Source of the DNA: Erpobdella octoculata
Taxonomy: Eukaryota > Annelida > Clitellata > Hirudinida > Erpobdellidae
DNA: 64,000 bases
Reading direction: 5' to 3'
NCBI GenBank assembly: GCA_963978895.1
Contig: OZ022244.1
Location: 32,699,432-32,763,431, forward strand
The notes beneath the pieces are model-generated. The model was not told the origin of the DNA. It did no database searches and saw only the letters and a program-made list of their open reading frames with translations. The translations under genes and the position numbers were made by a program. Below, piece by piece: positions 28,901-40,228 of this stretch (position 1 is the first letter of the stretch; the number at the start of each line of letters is the position of its first letter).

Positions 28901-31900
28901 ATAAATCAATAATAAAACAATATTATAAATTGTTAATAAATCAATAATAAAACAATATTATAAAATGTTAATAAATCTGTAATAAAATATATTATAAATT
29001 GTTAATAAATCTGTAATAAAACAATATTATAAACTGTTAATAAAACAATATTATAAATTGTTAATAAAACAATATTATAAATTGTTAATAAAAAAATATT
29101 ATAAATTGTTAATAAATCAATAATAAAACAATATTATAAATTGTTAATAAATCAATAATAAAACAATATTATAAATTGTTAATAAATCAATAATAAAACT
29201 TTATTATAAATTGAAACCTTCTCCTCCAGTGATAAAAGTATCGATGATGATTTGCGCCCCGTTGAAAAAATCTCCGAACTGCGCTTCCCAGATCGTTAAC
29301 ACTTTTGGATTTTCTATGCTGAAGCCGTATTCGAATCCGACTACCGCTTCTTCGGAGAGGGGACTATTTGCAACCTAAAATGTATTATTACTTTCTGAGT
29401 AGGAACTATTTGCAACCTGAAATGTATTATTATTTTATGAGTAGAGACTATTTGCAACCTGAAATGTATTATTATTTTATGAGTAGAGGCTATTTGCAAC
29501 CTGAAATGTATTATTATTTTCTGAGTAGGAACTATTTGCAACCTGAAATGTATTATTATTTTATGAGTAGAGACTATTTGCAACCTGAAATGTATTATTA
29601 CATTCTGAGTAGAGACTATTTGCAACCTGAAATGTATTATTACTTTCTGAGTAGGAACTATTTGCAACCTGAAATGTATTATTATTTTCTGAGAGGGGAC
29701 TATATGCAACTTGAAATGCATTAATATTTTTTTAGAGAAAACTTATTTTAAATTTAAAATAAATTAATTTCATTAAACCATAATTAATAAAATATGCTAT
29801 TAAATCTCATCAAATTTTAGCTGATCCATCTAAGAAAACGAAATTTAATTTTGATATTTAATTTCAAATTAAAATATTAGTTTTAAAAAATAAAAAAATA
29901 ATAAAAAATACTTTTTAATTTAGCAGTAATTTCCTATGCTATAAATCCAGTCTAGCAAAAATCGGTTGTAATATTTAACAATCATTTCATAGATTCATTC
30001 CTCTGATAATAAAAAAAGTTACTGGCGGCAAAAAAAGTAATAACACATAGAATAAAAACAAAACCACAAGTTAACAAAGTTTATAAAAGCAGAAAACCTC
30101 AAAATGAGTTTTTTGATCTTCCGACATGTGATTCAACGGAATGACCGCTTCGTCTGACGACTGATCCACGAACATCGCGTGTCGTTGACTGAAAGTTCCG
30201 CGACCGACATCTTGTCCGCTCAATCTCACGTTGAATCCTGTGCCGAGTGCGAAATTTCGATTTGTTTTGAGCTCGAGAAACGTGGTATAAAAATAAATTA
30301 CAGCTGTGAAAAATTCAAGTACGATGTAAAAAAAACAACTACTACTAATTGTAACAGCGGGTCTACACGGCTCAAGCGATATAAACCTAGAACTTCATTA
30401 TGGGTTGAATCGATTGAAAATAAAACTCAAACTCAAAAACCGCACTAACTACAATATAACTAACTAACTGCTGTAACCACAGCCTCAGGACGTACCTGTC
30501 GTGTGAAATTTTTTTATCAACTTCGATCTCAATTAATGAGAGTTACAAAACAAACGACTGGTGCAGACGACCTGTTCGAAGTTAAGAAGACTTCTAAGTA
30601 CGACAAATCAGGTCTACATGATATAAGCTATATAAATCAAAACTTATTATGAGATGATCATCATTATAATTATCATCATCATCATCGTCATTTATTTTTG
30701 AAGCGTCGCTTTTCCACGATTTGTTGGAGGGCTGGAACGTTTTATCCATACAAAGTAAAGATAAACTAAAACACAGAACCACGCTAACTCACCTTGATAT
30801 AGAAGAGAGCCAATCGCAAGAATTTCACCTGTTGCCCAATCCAGATTGCTGCCTTCACTTAATCTTTGTAGTCTCCTTTCAATGTGGGTTTTTCCCAGTG
30901 TCGGATGAACGCTCTATGCAGGAAAATTAAATGAAAAGGTTTTATTACATAAGTCAATTAATTAAAAAAAAGTAAAAAAAGTAAAAAATAAATAAAAAGA
31001 TAAATAAAAGAAACAAGACACAAAAATCGTATCAAATTCAACGAAATACCTTGTAACCGTTTGGCGAGATAATAAAATTTTACGATTCACGCGAGACAGT
31101 TAACTCACGATTACAAAAATTAAATTGTAAACATAATTATTTTCTAATAGTTATAACTCATTACATCTCGACCTCCCTTACAAGCAATCGCCTCAATTTC
31201 ATTACCGTAAATTCTAAATTCTAACGAAAATCTCTCATAAAATCAACGATCCAAAAACTGAAATCTTACGAATCCGGAAGGCAGCGTCACGGACTGTGCG
31301 CCTACGTATTTGAGAACGTCGAGCGACACACCTGTGTCCCAGGTAGTCACGTCATTGGTCGGTGCTTTTAACCCGCTCCATTGCTTTTCAAAATGACTCG
31401 ACTAGAAATTTTACGTTTGGACGAAATTACATCGTAATTAATTTTATAAAATTATAATTGAAATTTTAAAAAAAATAAATATAAATAATTTAATATGAAA
31501 CTTTAATTAATGTGTAAACAACTAAATACAGATAATAAATCATAAGTAATTTTTAACAATACTAAAATAGTTTATTATAAAATTATAATTAAATTGCAAT
31601 TAAATTCAAATAAGTAACGATAAAATTATAAATAATATATTTTAACAACCAAATCCAACTTATAATATTTATACAAAATATTATAATTTATTATTTCATT
31701 ATTTTATTTATTTTTAATATTTTAATATTATCTATAACATTTAAAAAAATAATTCATCAAATAAAATAAAATGAAATAGGTACTTCTGGAACGTGGATGT
31801 CAAGAAGCTTCAAATCTTCCGACAGTTTTTCATTCCATTTGTTGACTTCGTCCGTCAATTCGATCGAAGAACAGATTTTTTGTTCCTAAAAGTTTGTTTA

Positions 31901-34900
31901 ATTTTGTTCATTTTTTTAATGTTTTATTAATTATTTTTTTACACATAAATAAAATCTGAATAATATTTATTCATTTATAAATAAAAAATATAATTCATTT
32001 ATAATTATAAATCACAGGTGGCACTGTTTTGCATAGTAATATGGGAACAGACTGGTTGATGGTGAGGTGTAGATGTACATACCAGTAGGTTGACAGTGTT
32101 GACACTGTTTTGCATAGTAATATGGGAACAGACTGGTTGATGGTGAGGTGTAGATGTACATACCAGTAGGTTGACAGTTCAAATCCTGATAACGTTTTTT
32201 TTAAATGCCAGTAGGGGTTTTGGGAGGCATCATGAAATTCTGCTACATAACAAACCCGCAAAAAAGAAAACTCAAGTGAGAAGGAGTGAGAAAGGGAGTG
32301 CCGAAATTCTTTCCCAATAAAAAGTGCCAACCAGTGAGATGCGATTCGCTAAAGAAAAAATAATCATAGAAATGTACAACGACGAACAATGAGTTTTGAA
32401 GCGTAAGCATCTGGAATGTTCGGTCTGGATCGTATGGCCCGATACATGAGGGGCTGAGTGAAAGCCGGTTCGTCGAGTTCGTTGTGTCCCCATTTTCTGT
32501 AGCAGACGTAATCGACGATGACGTCTTTACGGAATTTCTGCCTGTACCTCATCGCCAGCTTACATGCCTTTGCTATGCTCTGCAGGGTTAATATATAAAT
32601 TATTTGTGATAATATATAAATGTGAAATATATATATATACATATATATATATACAGTAAAACCTTGAAAAGCAGACACCCTCGGGAAGAGCAAGAGTGTC
32701 TGCTTCTCGTGTCTGTCCATCCCTCGGGACAAGCCGACAGAGGCCGAATCAGATTAAAAAAATTCCGTTCTGAACAAAAGTTTCCGCTGCTCTTAATTAT
32801 TCTTTTTATTATGTTATTATTATATTAAAATTTTATTAAATATGCATACTTACTATTATTTATATTATACTAGCAGGGTACCCGACATATATACTGTCTG
32901 AGGATAGTATTTAGAATATTTTTTAATAATTATTTTAAAAAGTTATAATGGAAAAACAAAAAGGTGCAATTATGTCCTATGTAAAAGACATAATTGCACC
33001 TCTTTGTTTTCCATTATAACTTTTTAAAATAATTTTAAACAAATATTCTAAATTGCCTACAACCTATCCTCAGACCTACCAAATGTACACAAAAAATTTC
33101 ATAAAAATCGGTTCAGCCGTTTCGGAGGAATTTGAAGTCAAACACTATGACACGAGATTTTTATATATATATATAGATTAAAATTTTACCTCCGGATGGT
33201 CGGCGTTGACTCTAAGTACGGGACATTCGATCATTTTACCGATGTCGCTGCAGTTTTGACTCGACCTGATAACGCGTGAAAAAATTTAATCGACCATCGA
33301 AATCGAATGAATCAAATATCATATTGACAATTCGTCACCATCGTCAACCTTTATTTTCAAAACTTTGCTTCTCCACACAAAAAAATCTACCCTATTATTA
33401 CCCAGCTTTTTAGCTTGTACTTCTTTGTCGCGACCACAAGTGGATGGAAAAGCTGAGATTCCACACAGGAATCGAACCTGGGAGCTCGAGCGTAAAAGTG
33501 CAAGACCTCACCACTTCACCGTCTCGCTTCTATGAAAAACTAATTGAGCTAAAAAAAGTAAACACACCTTCCGCGATCGCATTCAGTCGTGTAACCGATT
33601 TGGTTGTTGACGATAAGATGGATTGTTCCTCCGACAGAGTAGTTGGAAATGTTGGCCAAGAGAAATGTCTCGGGAACAATCCCCTATTAAATTATAAATT
33701 CACTTTTAAAATTATACCCAATAATAGTTGGAAATGTTGGCCAAGAGAAATGTCTCGGGAACGATCCCCTATTAAATTATAAATTCACTTTTAAAATTAT
33801 ACAGGAAACTGAGAAATGTAGATAAATTCATTTCACGTGCAAAACTTGTTTTGTTTTCAGGCGACTAATAAATCTCAGTAAATAAATAAAATATGGACAC
33901 AACATTAACCTGCCCAGAGAATGCAGCATCACCATGAACTTGAAAACAAAGCACTCTATTGACAAAAGATTTACATTCTTCTTTACTGTAATCAGCATAG
34001 AAACCAGTACTCAACGACTGCATTCTTGCACGAGCCTTGCCAGCACAAACAGGATTGGCTGCCTGATCATTAAAAAGTCATTAAACGTTGATTTGAAAAA
34101 AAATGAAGATTCTTGATACATGTGTCATTTAATAGGATCTTTTTTTTTTTAAATTGTAAGCAAAATAAATAATAAATAAAACAAAATTCGATTAAAAAAT
34201 GAATGTAAATTCATCTTGCTTCTAAATGAGACGGGTTTGGGAGCATCGTAACGTGGACTCTTTTGTTGTCGTATTCCAAATCCACGGAGGATGCTGATGA
34301 AATTATTAAATTTAAATATAATAAGTAGTTATATATATATTTTATAATATTTAGTTATAACAAATGAGTAATAAACTTTCCATGAAGTTTATAAAATTAT
34401 ATTTGTAAGCATAAATAAATATTAAAAAATTGCTAAATAAGCTTACGTTGTAATTATACGAATAGCTACAATGAAATGAAATATTTTGAAAACATATTCA
34501 TAAAAATAAATAAAAACTTTTTAAAACAACCTAATTGTATTTAGAAATATTTAACAAAATTTTAAAACTACCCAACCCATCCCAACCCGTGAACAGCTTT
34601 GGTTCATTAAAGGTCTTCTGCATTACTTTTCACATTTGTATTTTGATCAACTACTTGTAATAAAATCATAAACAGCTGTTTCACGGTGACATATGATAAC
34701 ATCGAATCATGGTGACATATGATACCACCAAATAATGGTGACCCATGATAACACCAAATCAATAGGATCAAATATCACATACATTGAATCGATAAATAAG
34801 ACCTCACTTAAATGCGACAAGACGTCTCCAGTGGTTGAAACTTTCGGAGAAAACTCTCTTTTCCCTTTCATCTGATGAAATAATTTGAAATAAATTTTAA

Positions 34901-37049
34901 AAGGCAATAAAAAATCTAAAAAAAAATTTTTTTAGATTCTATGCACTAAAGGTGTAGAATGAAAAAACGAAGCAAAAAAGAAAACGGATAAATAAAAAAC
35001 AAATTTCCAAAAACAACATAAACGAACGACGATACAATTCATTCGCATCTTCTCTCCACGACACGTTTTCGCAATCATCATCATCATCATCAATTTGCAA
35101 AAAAACTAACTTTTTGAAACATCGTGACGGGAGGAAATTGAAGAAGACATGTCAGAAGGTTCAGACGACCCCTGTGCCCCATCGACATGACAACGTTATC
35201 TACGCCGTCTGCAACGATATAGGCAAATTCGAGTTGATGCGACCACACGTGCATACACACACACACACATTCATGCATACACACAAACACAAACAGATGA
35301 AGATGATTTTAAGCGATCACAATTCAAAACTTTTCTAAACAAATACAACCATCTCGGTTTTAATAGAAAAAAAGTTTGAAAATCAAAATAAACAACAAAT
35401 AATATCCGCACAGAAGCAAACAAACAAACAGACAGACAAACAAATCTAACGTTCTGCAGCCAATCGGAAAAGAAGATCGTAGAAAACCATGGCGCTTTCA
35501 GCTCCCTCTCCGCCATATCTTTTAACGGTCGTAAACTTGTTGGCGAGGAAATGATCGAAAGCCTGATCGGAAAATTTTAACGACAAAATTAGAAAAATAT
35601 TTTTAGTTTCCTCTACTACTACTACTACTCCAGCTGGTTAAACATCGAGAACGTAAAATGAATTCGCAACGGCACAGTCTAGTTGCTGGACGGTTTGTCG
35701 TTGGTTGGTAATTTTAGAGCATCCGGCATAAAATTAGCTCCAAAACTTTCAACGATGCACACGGCGCGCCAAATCGGAAGGAAACGTCCAACCCGTGCAA
35801 GCACGAAAAAAATGGACGTAAATCGGAAAGAAGAAGAAAAATATCGGCGAATTATAAAAATTAAAAACAAAACAGACTTGAGATTTTAGCATCAGTTTAG
35901 CGTAATGGATCTTTTGGCTGTCGTCGAAATCTTCGTCGTGGATTTTTTCGAAATTTTCGTCAAACCATTCTCGTTCCTCGAGGTTCTGAACGTTTTAGGA
36001 TTCGAATTTCAGAATCGTATAAAAGAGAAGATTAAATTTTTAGTTTAAATGCTTAACGACATTCAATTTAAACTTTCAACATAGCAATAACAAACAAACA
36101 AAAATGCAAAAAAAGTTGCAAAACAAATTCAAAAGTTTGACATAGTATTTCAAATAATTAGAAAAAAGCAACAGATTCAACAGTCGGAATTTTAACTGAA
36201 TTGATAATGATAAAATACAAGATAACAAAAAATTAATTTGAAGAAAATGATGTTGTGGTTTTTAGTCATTCAATACTCACTTTTAAGAACTTCCTGATTT
36301 CAAATACAATAAATATTGTTTAAAATCTATTTATTAGAAATTTATAATTGAAAAATCACACAAATAGAAATTTGTAGTTAAAATAATTTTTTTTAATGCA
36401 TAAATGAAACCTATATAAACCTGTATATGATGATATTCAACTGCCAATGAGCCACAGTAAATCTTCTTCAAGTACTGGACAAGTTCTTCAGTTGATGCAT
36501 CTTTAGGTCCACTGTACAAAATATCTCCAACACTGTGTAATGTGCCGTCGACAAGTCCATAATTTTCTGGATTCATTTCGGGAATGCCACTTACAAAAAA
36601 GATGAAACATGTATAAAACCAATTTGGAATGCATTCATTGATAACAATGAAAAATCATATTTACCAAGCTTGCTTTAAATTTAAAACATCTGTGTTAGCC
36701 ATAACATAACCATGCCTTCTGTAAGCCGACACAAAACTGTGCAGTTTGTAGTCCTTGAAAACTTTCAGCTGATTCAACGAGGCTTTTAATAAGAAATAAG
36801 ATGTAAATATGAGCAAACAGTTTCTTTTTAAATCAAAAAATCTAAATAGGAACTTATTAAAAACATACCAGCAACTGGAAAATATAAATACGTAATACCT
36901 GGCGGTGAATTATTATCCTCTGCAAGTCGAGGTTGGCCATAGATTCCATTTTTAGTGTGATATAGATTAAAACAACATCTATTTAGTTTTAAAAATCGCG
37001 TTCTATAGACACTAAAAAATTTAAAAGCGTGTTTCAAATTTGATATCAT
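25981..37049 (-). CDS. DHTKD1: 2-oxoadipate dehydrogenase E1 component
   Basis: Thiamine-diphosphate E1 enzyme that decarboxylates 2-oxoadipate in mitochondrial lysine/tryptophan breakdown. Twenty-three minus-strand exons, all in phase, give 928 aa (human 919): 37049-36899, 36782-36665, 36589-36421, 35985-35878, 35562-35451, 35208-35111, 34871-34808, 34293-34220, 34062-33910, 33683-33568, 33265-33190, 32579-32388, 31885-31784, 31401-31270, 30913-30793, 30237-30098, 29374-29218, 28487-28387, 27992-27891, 27521-27276, 26751-26688, 26588-26503, 26085-25981. The N-terminus [19 protein letters not shown] is a good mitochondrial presequence. Motifs: [83 protein letters not shown] and WSQEE. HNELDEP and the length favour DHTKD1 over OGDH. 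Intron 8 has a GC donor (GAA|GCAAGA). Confidence 0.95.
26945..27245. repeat. AAATAAAAT-type low-complexity repeat
   Basis: Nearly pure AAATAAAATAAATAAAATT repeats in DHTKD1 intron 20. The open frames here (poly F/I/Y/L) are artefacts. Confidence 0.95.
27995..28290. repeat. 20-bp tandem repeat abutting DHTKD1 exon 19 acceptor
   Basis: About 12 copies of TTGTTTATCAATCACATTGG begin only a few bases upstream of the exon 19 acceptor (minus strand GATAG|GCC). The GATAAAC element of the unit resembles the acceptor's own GATAG. Confidence 0.85.
28748..29212. repeat. AT-rich tandem repeat, DHTKD1 intron 17
   Basis: Roughly 13 copies of a 34-36-bp unit built from TATTATAAATTGTTAATAAA and TCAATAATAAAACAA. 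Confidence 0.88.
29368..29715 (-). repeat. 42-bp array carrying DHTKD1 exon 17 acceptor
   Basis: Eight copies of a 42-bp unit. On the minus strand each copy holds the acceptor CATTTCAG followed by GTTGCAAATAGTC, the first 13 nt of exon 17. Because 42 is a multiple of three, both strands show long open frames with a 14-residue period. In the exon's own frame each copy reaches TAA after VANSLYS, so only the proximal acceptor gives a functional protein. Confidence 0.92.
30660..30790 (-). mobile_element. 3' fragment of a LINE
   Basis: The minus strand reads TATGGATAAAACGTTCCAGC, then ATCGTGGAAAAGCGACGCTT and ATAAATGACGATGATGATG. This matches the last coding codons (IWKNVQP region) and 3' tail of the LINE at 53.1-56.3 kb. 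It lies in DHTKD1 intron 15. Confidence 0.8.
32023..32178. repeat. Tandem duplication of about 78 bp
   Basis: Two almost identical copies of a segment containing TAATATGGGAACAGACTGG and GTACATACCAGTAGGTTGAC, in DHTKD1 intron 12. Confidence 0.92.
32868..33178. mobile_element. Dispersed repeat with a long internal hairpin
   Basis: It begins ACTAGCAGGGTACCCGAC and ends with AAATCGGTTCAGCCGTTTCG, CACTATGACACGAG and a TATATA run. This layout is familiar from many invertebrate interspersed repeats. At about 32937-33016 two arms of some 35 bp (GTTATAATGGAAAAACAAAA and GGTGCAATTATGTC, then their complement) form a near-perfect palindrome around CTATGTAAAA. Upstream, 32654-32720 has a CAGTAAAACCTTG stretch resembling pogo/Tigger ends. 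Confidence 0.7.
33325..33525 (-). mobile_element. tRNA-derived SINE with a LINE-like tail
   Basis: The minus strand has an A-box-like AAGTGGTGAGG and a perfect B box GGTTCGATTCC about 40 nt later, flanked by a CTCGAGC/CCCAGG context as in SINE heads. A body with TTCCATCCACTTGTGGTCGC follows, then a tail GTGTGGAGAAGCAAAGTTTT and ATAAAGGTTGACGATGGTG. The tail resembles the LINE 3' end. It lacks acceptor-stem pairing, so I do not call a tRNA gene. Confidence 0.75.
33634..33805 (-). repeat. 84-bp tandem duplication of DHTKD1 exon 10 acceptor
   Basis: The segment starting AGTTGGAAATGTTGGCC recurs at 33641 and 33725. On the minus strand each copy holds a TTTAATAG acceptor and about 45 nt of exon 10 ([15 protein letters not shown]). 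The distal copy differs by one silent change in the first codons, then runs into intron sequence and a TAA. Confidence 0.93.
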
Positions 37050-38439
37050 TTTCCTGTCTAAGAGATTTCTTAATTCTCTAAAGAGACACAATCATATACA
37101 CGCCGGTGGTATACGTGTGTACACGTTACCTGGATGTTACTTTTAACCTTTTATGTACGGTTAAGTTGAAAAAAAGTTATAAAAGTTATAAGTGTGTGCA
37201 TTTTACTGTAAGAATGTTTACTTTTCTTGAAATTTTTTTTTCTTCAAAAATCCATTTTTCATAATCTGTCATTATTTATATATTAGACTATTATATAAGC
37301 ACTGAATATTATAAAACTCTGCACGAACAACTAGCTAATTTAAATTTGGTTACGTAAATAATAAGCTGGAAGTTGTTTATGGCTCAAACTCATGAATATT
37401 ATTACATTTGAATAGTTGTTTTACAAGATCCTTTAAATGGAAAACCATTTCGTGGAAAAAGTTTGACACTTTTACATACAAGTGTGTTTGTGGACCTGAC
37501 AAAGTAGGATTATGAAATAGATCTCGATGTTACTGGAGTACCGGGTAAGATATCTTAACATTCTTAACTATTCTTAACATAGGCGTAGAGTTCGGGGGAA
37601 TAGGGGGCGATGGGTAAAGCTGCCTCCGGATCAAATCTTGCCCCCCCCGGAAGATGGGAACTCAACGCCGATATATCTTAATATTATTAAGATACATATT
37701 ATTAAGATAATATTATTAAGATACATCGGCGTTGAGTTCCCATTTTGAAATGTTGTGTGTATTTTAGTTTGTGTTCTCGCATGCAGACTATTATAACGGC
37801 ATGTTGTGTCTGCTCACTTGCAGAAATATACTATTTAATAGAGTACTGCTCAAGACGGGCCGTGATTTTTAGGCCTTCAAACGGGGCCGTGCTGGGCTTG
37901 ACTTGAAGTCAAGACGGGGCGGGGCCGAGATTTATAAAACAATATAATAAAATTAAAAAAACACACTTTAATAAAATGATCCGAAAAGTAAGAAATAAAT
38001 TATTATTAAAAAAAAGTGGGGCGATTTCCTCTGAACTCATGCGATTGTGCCCCACATCTTTACAATTTATTTTTTATTGAAGGTTTTTTTTTAAATTATT
38101 GTGTATTTCTGTATTATGCTGCATTTATTAACACTGTGGTCCTTACTCTAAAGTTTTAATTTCTTCAGCTGAGTTTTTTAAATTACGATTAATTTGTCTT
38201 TTTTAATCGTTTAATTTTAAAATGTAGTGAAGGACAAAGAAACACGAGCAAGAAATTCTCGAGCATGATCCTGAAGAAAAGAAAGATAATGCACAATCAG
38301 CATCATCAGTACCGATGTCGTGTTTTCAGATGTGTCTTTTGAAAGGCTTCAATAAAAACAAATATTAAAATTGTGTTGGTATACAAGTTTATTTCAGAAA
38401 TATTTCAACTTGTTGGGCATTCATTTTCTATAATATTAA
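37050..38439. other. DHTKD1 upstream region with TE remnants
   Basis: A strong foldback lies at about 37658-37742: GGGAACTCAACGCCGAT, then AT-rich ATATCTTAATATTATT, then its complement. A similar but diverged GGCGTAGAGTTCGGGGG lies just upstream at about 37583, so this looks like a truncated inverted-repeat element. GC-rich GACGGGCCGTG/GACGGGGCGGGGCC at about 37854-37927 resembles hAT debris. No gene was seen. Confidence 0.6.
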
Positions 38440-38628
38440 TGTAAAATCGCTGTTTTTACAATAGGTTTTCCCATTGATAGACGTTAAAGTACTTCGAATA
38501 ACTATTATGGACATTATTAATAAACCAGAAGGTATAACTAGCCGTAACAAAGCTTCATTTATTATTTTCCAATAAAACATCAAAACCATTCTATTGAGCC
38601 CGGTATACGATTTGGTGATATCGTAACA
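38440..38628 (+). repeat. Left LTR of the SAP element
   Basis: It begins TG and ends CA. The first 21 nt form a small palindrome (TGTAAAA...TTTTTACA). It carries a CCAATAAAACATC polyadenylation context. Confidence 0.92.
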
Positions 38629-38653
38629 TTGGTGTCAGAATTGGGATACAAGA

Positions 38654-40228
38654 ATGGTTTTGAAATCATTGGATGAGCTTTGGGCGAGTGAAATGAAAGA
38701 CGAGCTGGAGAAACGTGGCCTGAGCGATACAGGTAAAAAGGACGAACTTATGGAACGCCTCTTAGCCGCGTTAGTGAATGAGGGCTATGGGCCTGACGAC
38801 GACGAATATCTATTCGACATTGACGAGGAAGCTGTGGTCAAGCGAAGGAAATTAAAAAACAAATTGCTGGAGGAAGAAAGACAACGAGCGAAAGAAAACA
38901 TGGCAGCACAGAAGAAGACAGGAGAAGGAATGATTCTTGGCCACGGAAACAAAGTGGCAGCAGCCGGTACAACTGTTGAGAGTTTGGTCGCAGGGTTGGC
39001 TGAGGCAGTGGTGGACACGGTTCTGGACCAGCGGGCTGCTGGTGATGTGGGTTGCTGCGGCGAAACCCAATTTGAACTGGAGTCCACCAGCTGTGTCTCA
39101 GAGCATGTGACGGATGACGGCCGTACAGACTGCACAAGTCAGGTGGGTCATGATGATGAGCCTGTCAAAGACGGTCATGATAAGGAACCTTGCAAAGATG
39201 CTCAAGATGAACCATGCAAAGATGGTGACAGTGATACAGTCGGTTTGGACGTCAAAAACCAAACTAAAGAAGATGAGAAGAATGTTGAAAACGAAATGCA
39301 AAACGATGAGGATGAAAGTGACGATGATGCTTATAATAATGGCAATAACAACTATGGCTTTCACCCATACAGCGACGGTTCTGAAACGGAAGCCTCCATA
39401 ACAGACGACGGCACCGAATATTCAGGGTCAGATTTTAGTGAAGAATCTGACTCGGATGAAGCAACCGAGGATTTAGAAACGGACGAAACTCCAATGGAAA
39501 AATACGTCAAAGTTAACTTGACAAGAAAAGAAGACACTGATTTGAGAGACGATGGCGATAATTTGAAGAAAGATCCGCTGGACGATACGAAAGTTGACAC
39601 CGACGAAAGAGCCGAGTTGGAATGTGAAAAGAAAACGTTCGATTGTAGCTTGGAAGAAAACAAACATGACGGCGATGAACTTCTCCAAAACAACAATAGC
39701 AATGCAGCAAGCAAAAACTCTGGAAAAAATGAGACAAGAACAGAGAACGGTACCGCGGGTTTTAAATCAGATGAATCCACAGAAGATTCTAGATCAGATA
39801 GACTAAGAGTCATTGTAAAATCAAATAACAGTTTGATGAAGGGATTTATTGGATTTATGGAACGATGTGTTTTCGAAAAACCTTTTGAAGAGTTTCTTGA
39901 GAAAGATCTAAAGGATGTGAAGGAAGAAGAAAAAGCAGACAGTTCCGATAAACCGTGCAAAGATGTTCAGGACGAGGCATGCAAAAAAGGCTGTGATGAA
40001 CCGTGCAAAAATGGCGACGATGAGCCAAAGAAAGACTCTGTTGATGAGCCAAAGAAGGACTGGAAGAAACTGTGTCAAACGGTCAAGAGACTTGACCATG
40101 TTGTTTGCGAATTGCGGTCAAAGCCACGAGTAAAGATCAAGGTATTTTGTGTTCGTGGCCGAGTCGCATTTCTTAAAAGCGATATGCTGTTCGGGACGAA
40201 CAGAATTAAGAAGGGGGTAATAATGTAA
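38654..40228 (+). CDS. SAP-domain acidic protein of the LTR element
   Basis: A 524-aa intact frame starting 25 bp after the left LTR. Residues 4-40 are a SAP motif (LKSLDELWASEMKDELEKRG then KKDELMERLLAAL), a fold that binds DNA in many nuclear proteins. A basic, helix-prone segment (KRRKLKNKLLEEERQRAKEN) follows, then a long acidic low-complexity middle. There are two clusters of short repeats with the pattern DEPCKDG (about 177-190 and 433-465). A basic C-terminus holds WKKLCQTVKRLDHVVCELRS. The last codons and the stop are formed by the start of the right LTR (ATG TAA). There is no CCHC knuckle or enzyme domain. Its role is unknown: a Gag-like or DNA-tethering protein, or a captured host gene, are the options. 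Confidence 0.85.
   Translation: MVLKSLDELWASEMKDELEKRGLSDTGKKDELMERLLAALVNEGYGPDDDEYLFDIDEEAVVKRRKLKNKLLEEERQRAKENMAAQKKTGEGMILGHGNKVAAAGTTVESLVAGLAEAVVDTVLDQRAAGDVGCCGETQFELESTSCVSEHVTDDGRTDCTSQVGHDDEPVKDGHDKEPCKDAQDEPCKDGDSDTVGLDVKNQTKEDEKNVENEMQNDEDESDDDAYNNGNNNYGFHPYSDGSETEASITDDGTEYSGSDFSEESDSDEATEDLETDETPMEKYVKVNLTRKEDTDLRDDGDNLKKDPLDDTKVDTDERAELECEKKTFDCSLEENKHDGDELLQNNNSNAASKNSGKNETRTENGTAGFKSDESTEDSRSDRLRVIVKSNNSLMKGFIGFMERCVFEKPFEEFLEKDLKDVKEEEKADSSDKPCKDVQDEACKKGCDEPCKNGDDEPKKDSVDEPKKDWKKLCQTVKRLDHVVCELRSKPRVKIKVFCVRGRVAFLKSDMLFGTNRIKKGVIM

Noticed and set aside
29341..29724. Long open frames on both strands with 14-residue repeats
   Set aside because: They are produced by a 42-bp tandem array, whose length is a multiple of three. 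The array is intronic and derived from the DHTKD1 exon 17 acceptor.
33444..33525. Possible tRNA gene on the minus strand
   Set aside because: There is a perfect B box but no acceptor stem or anticodon arm, and a SINE body and tail follow.
33444..33782. Plus-strand 112-codon frame
   Set aside because: Shadow across the SINE and the duplicated DHTKD1 exon 10 edge. It contains the 84-bp repeat twice.
38785..40099. Minus-strand frames opposite the SAP gene
   Set aside because: Shadows caused by the acidic, GA-rich coding sequence. No motifs.
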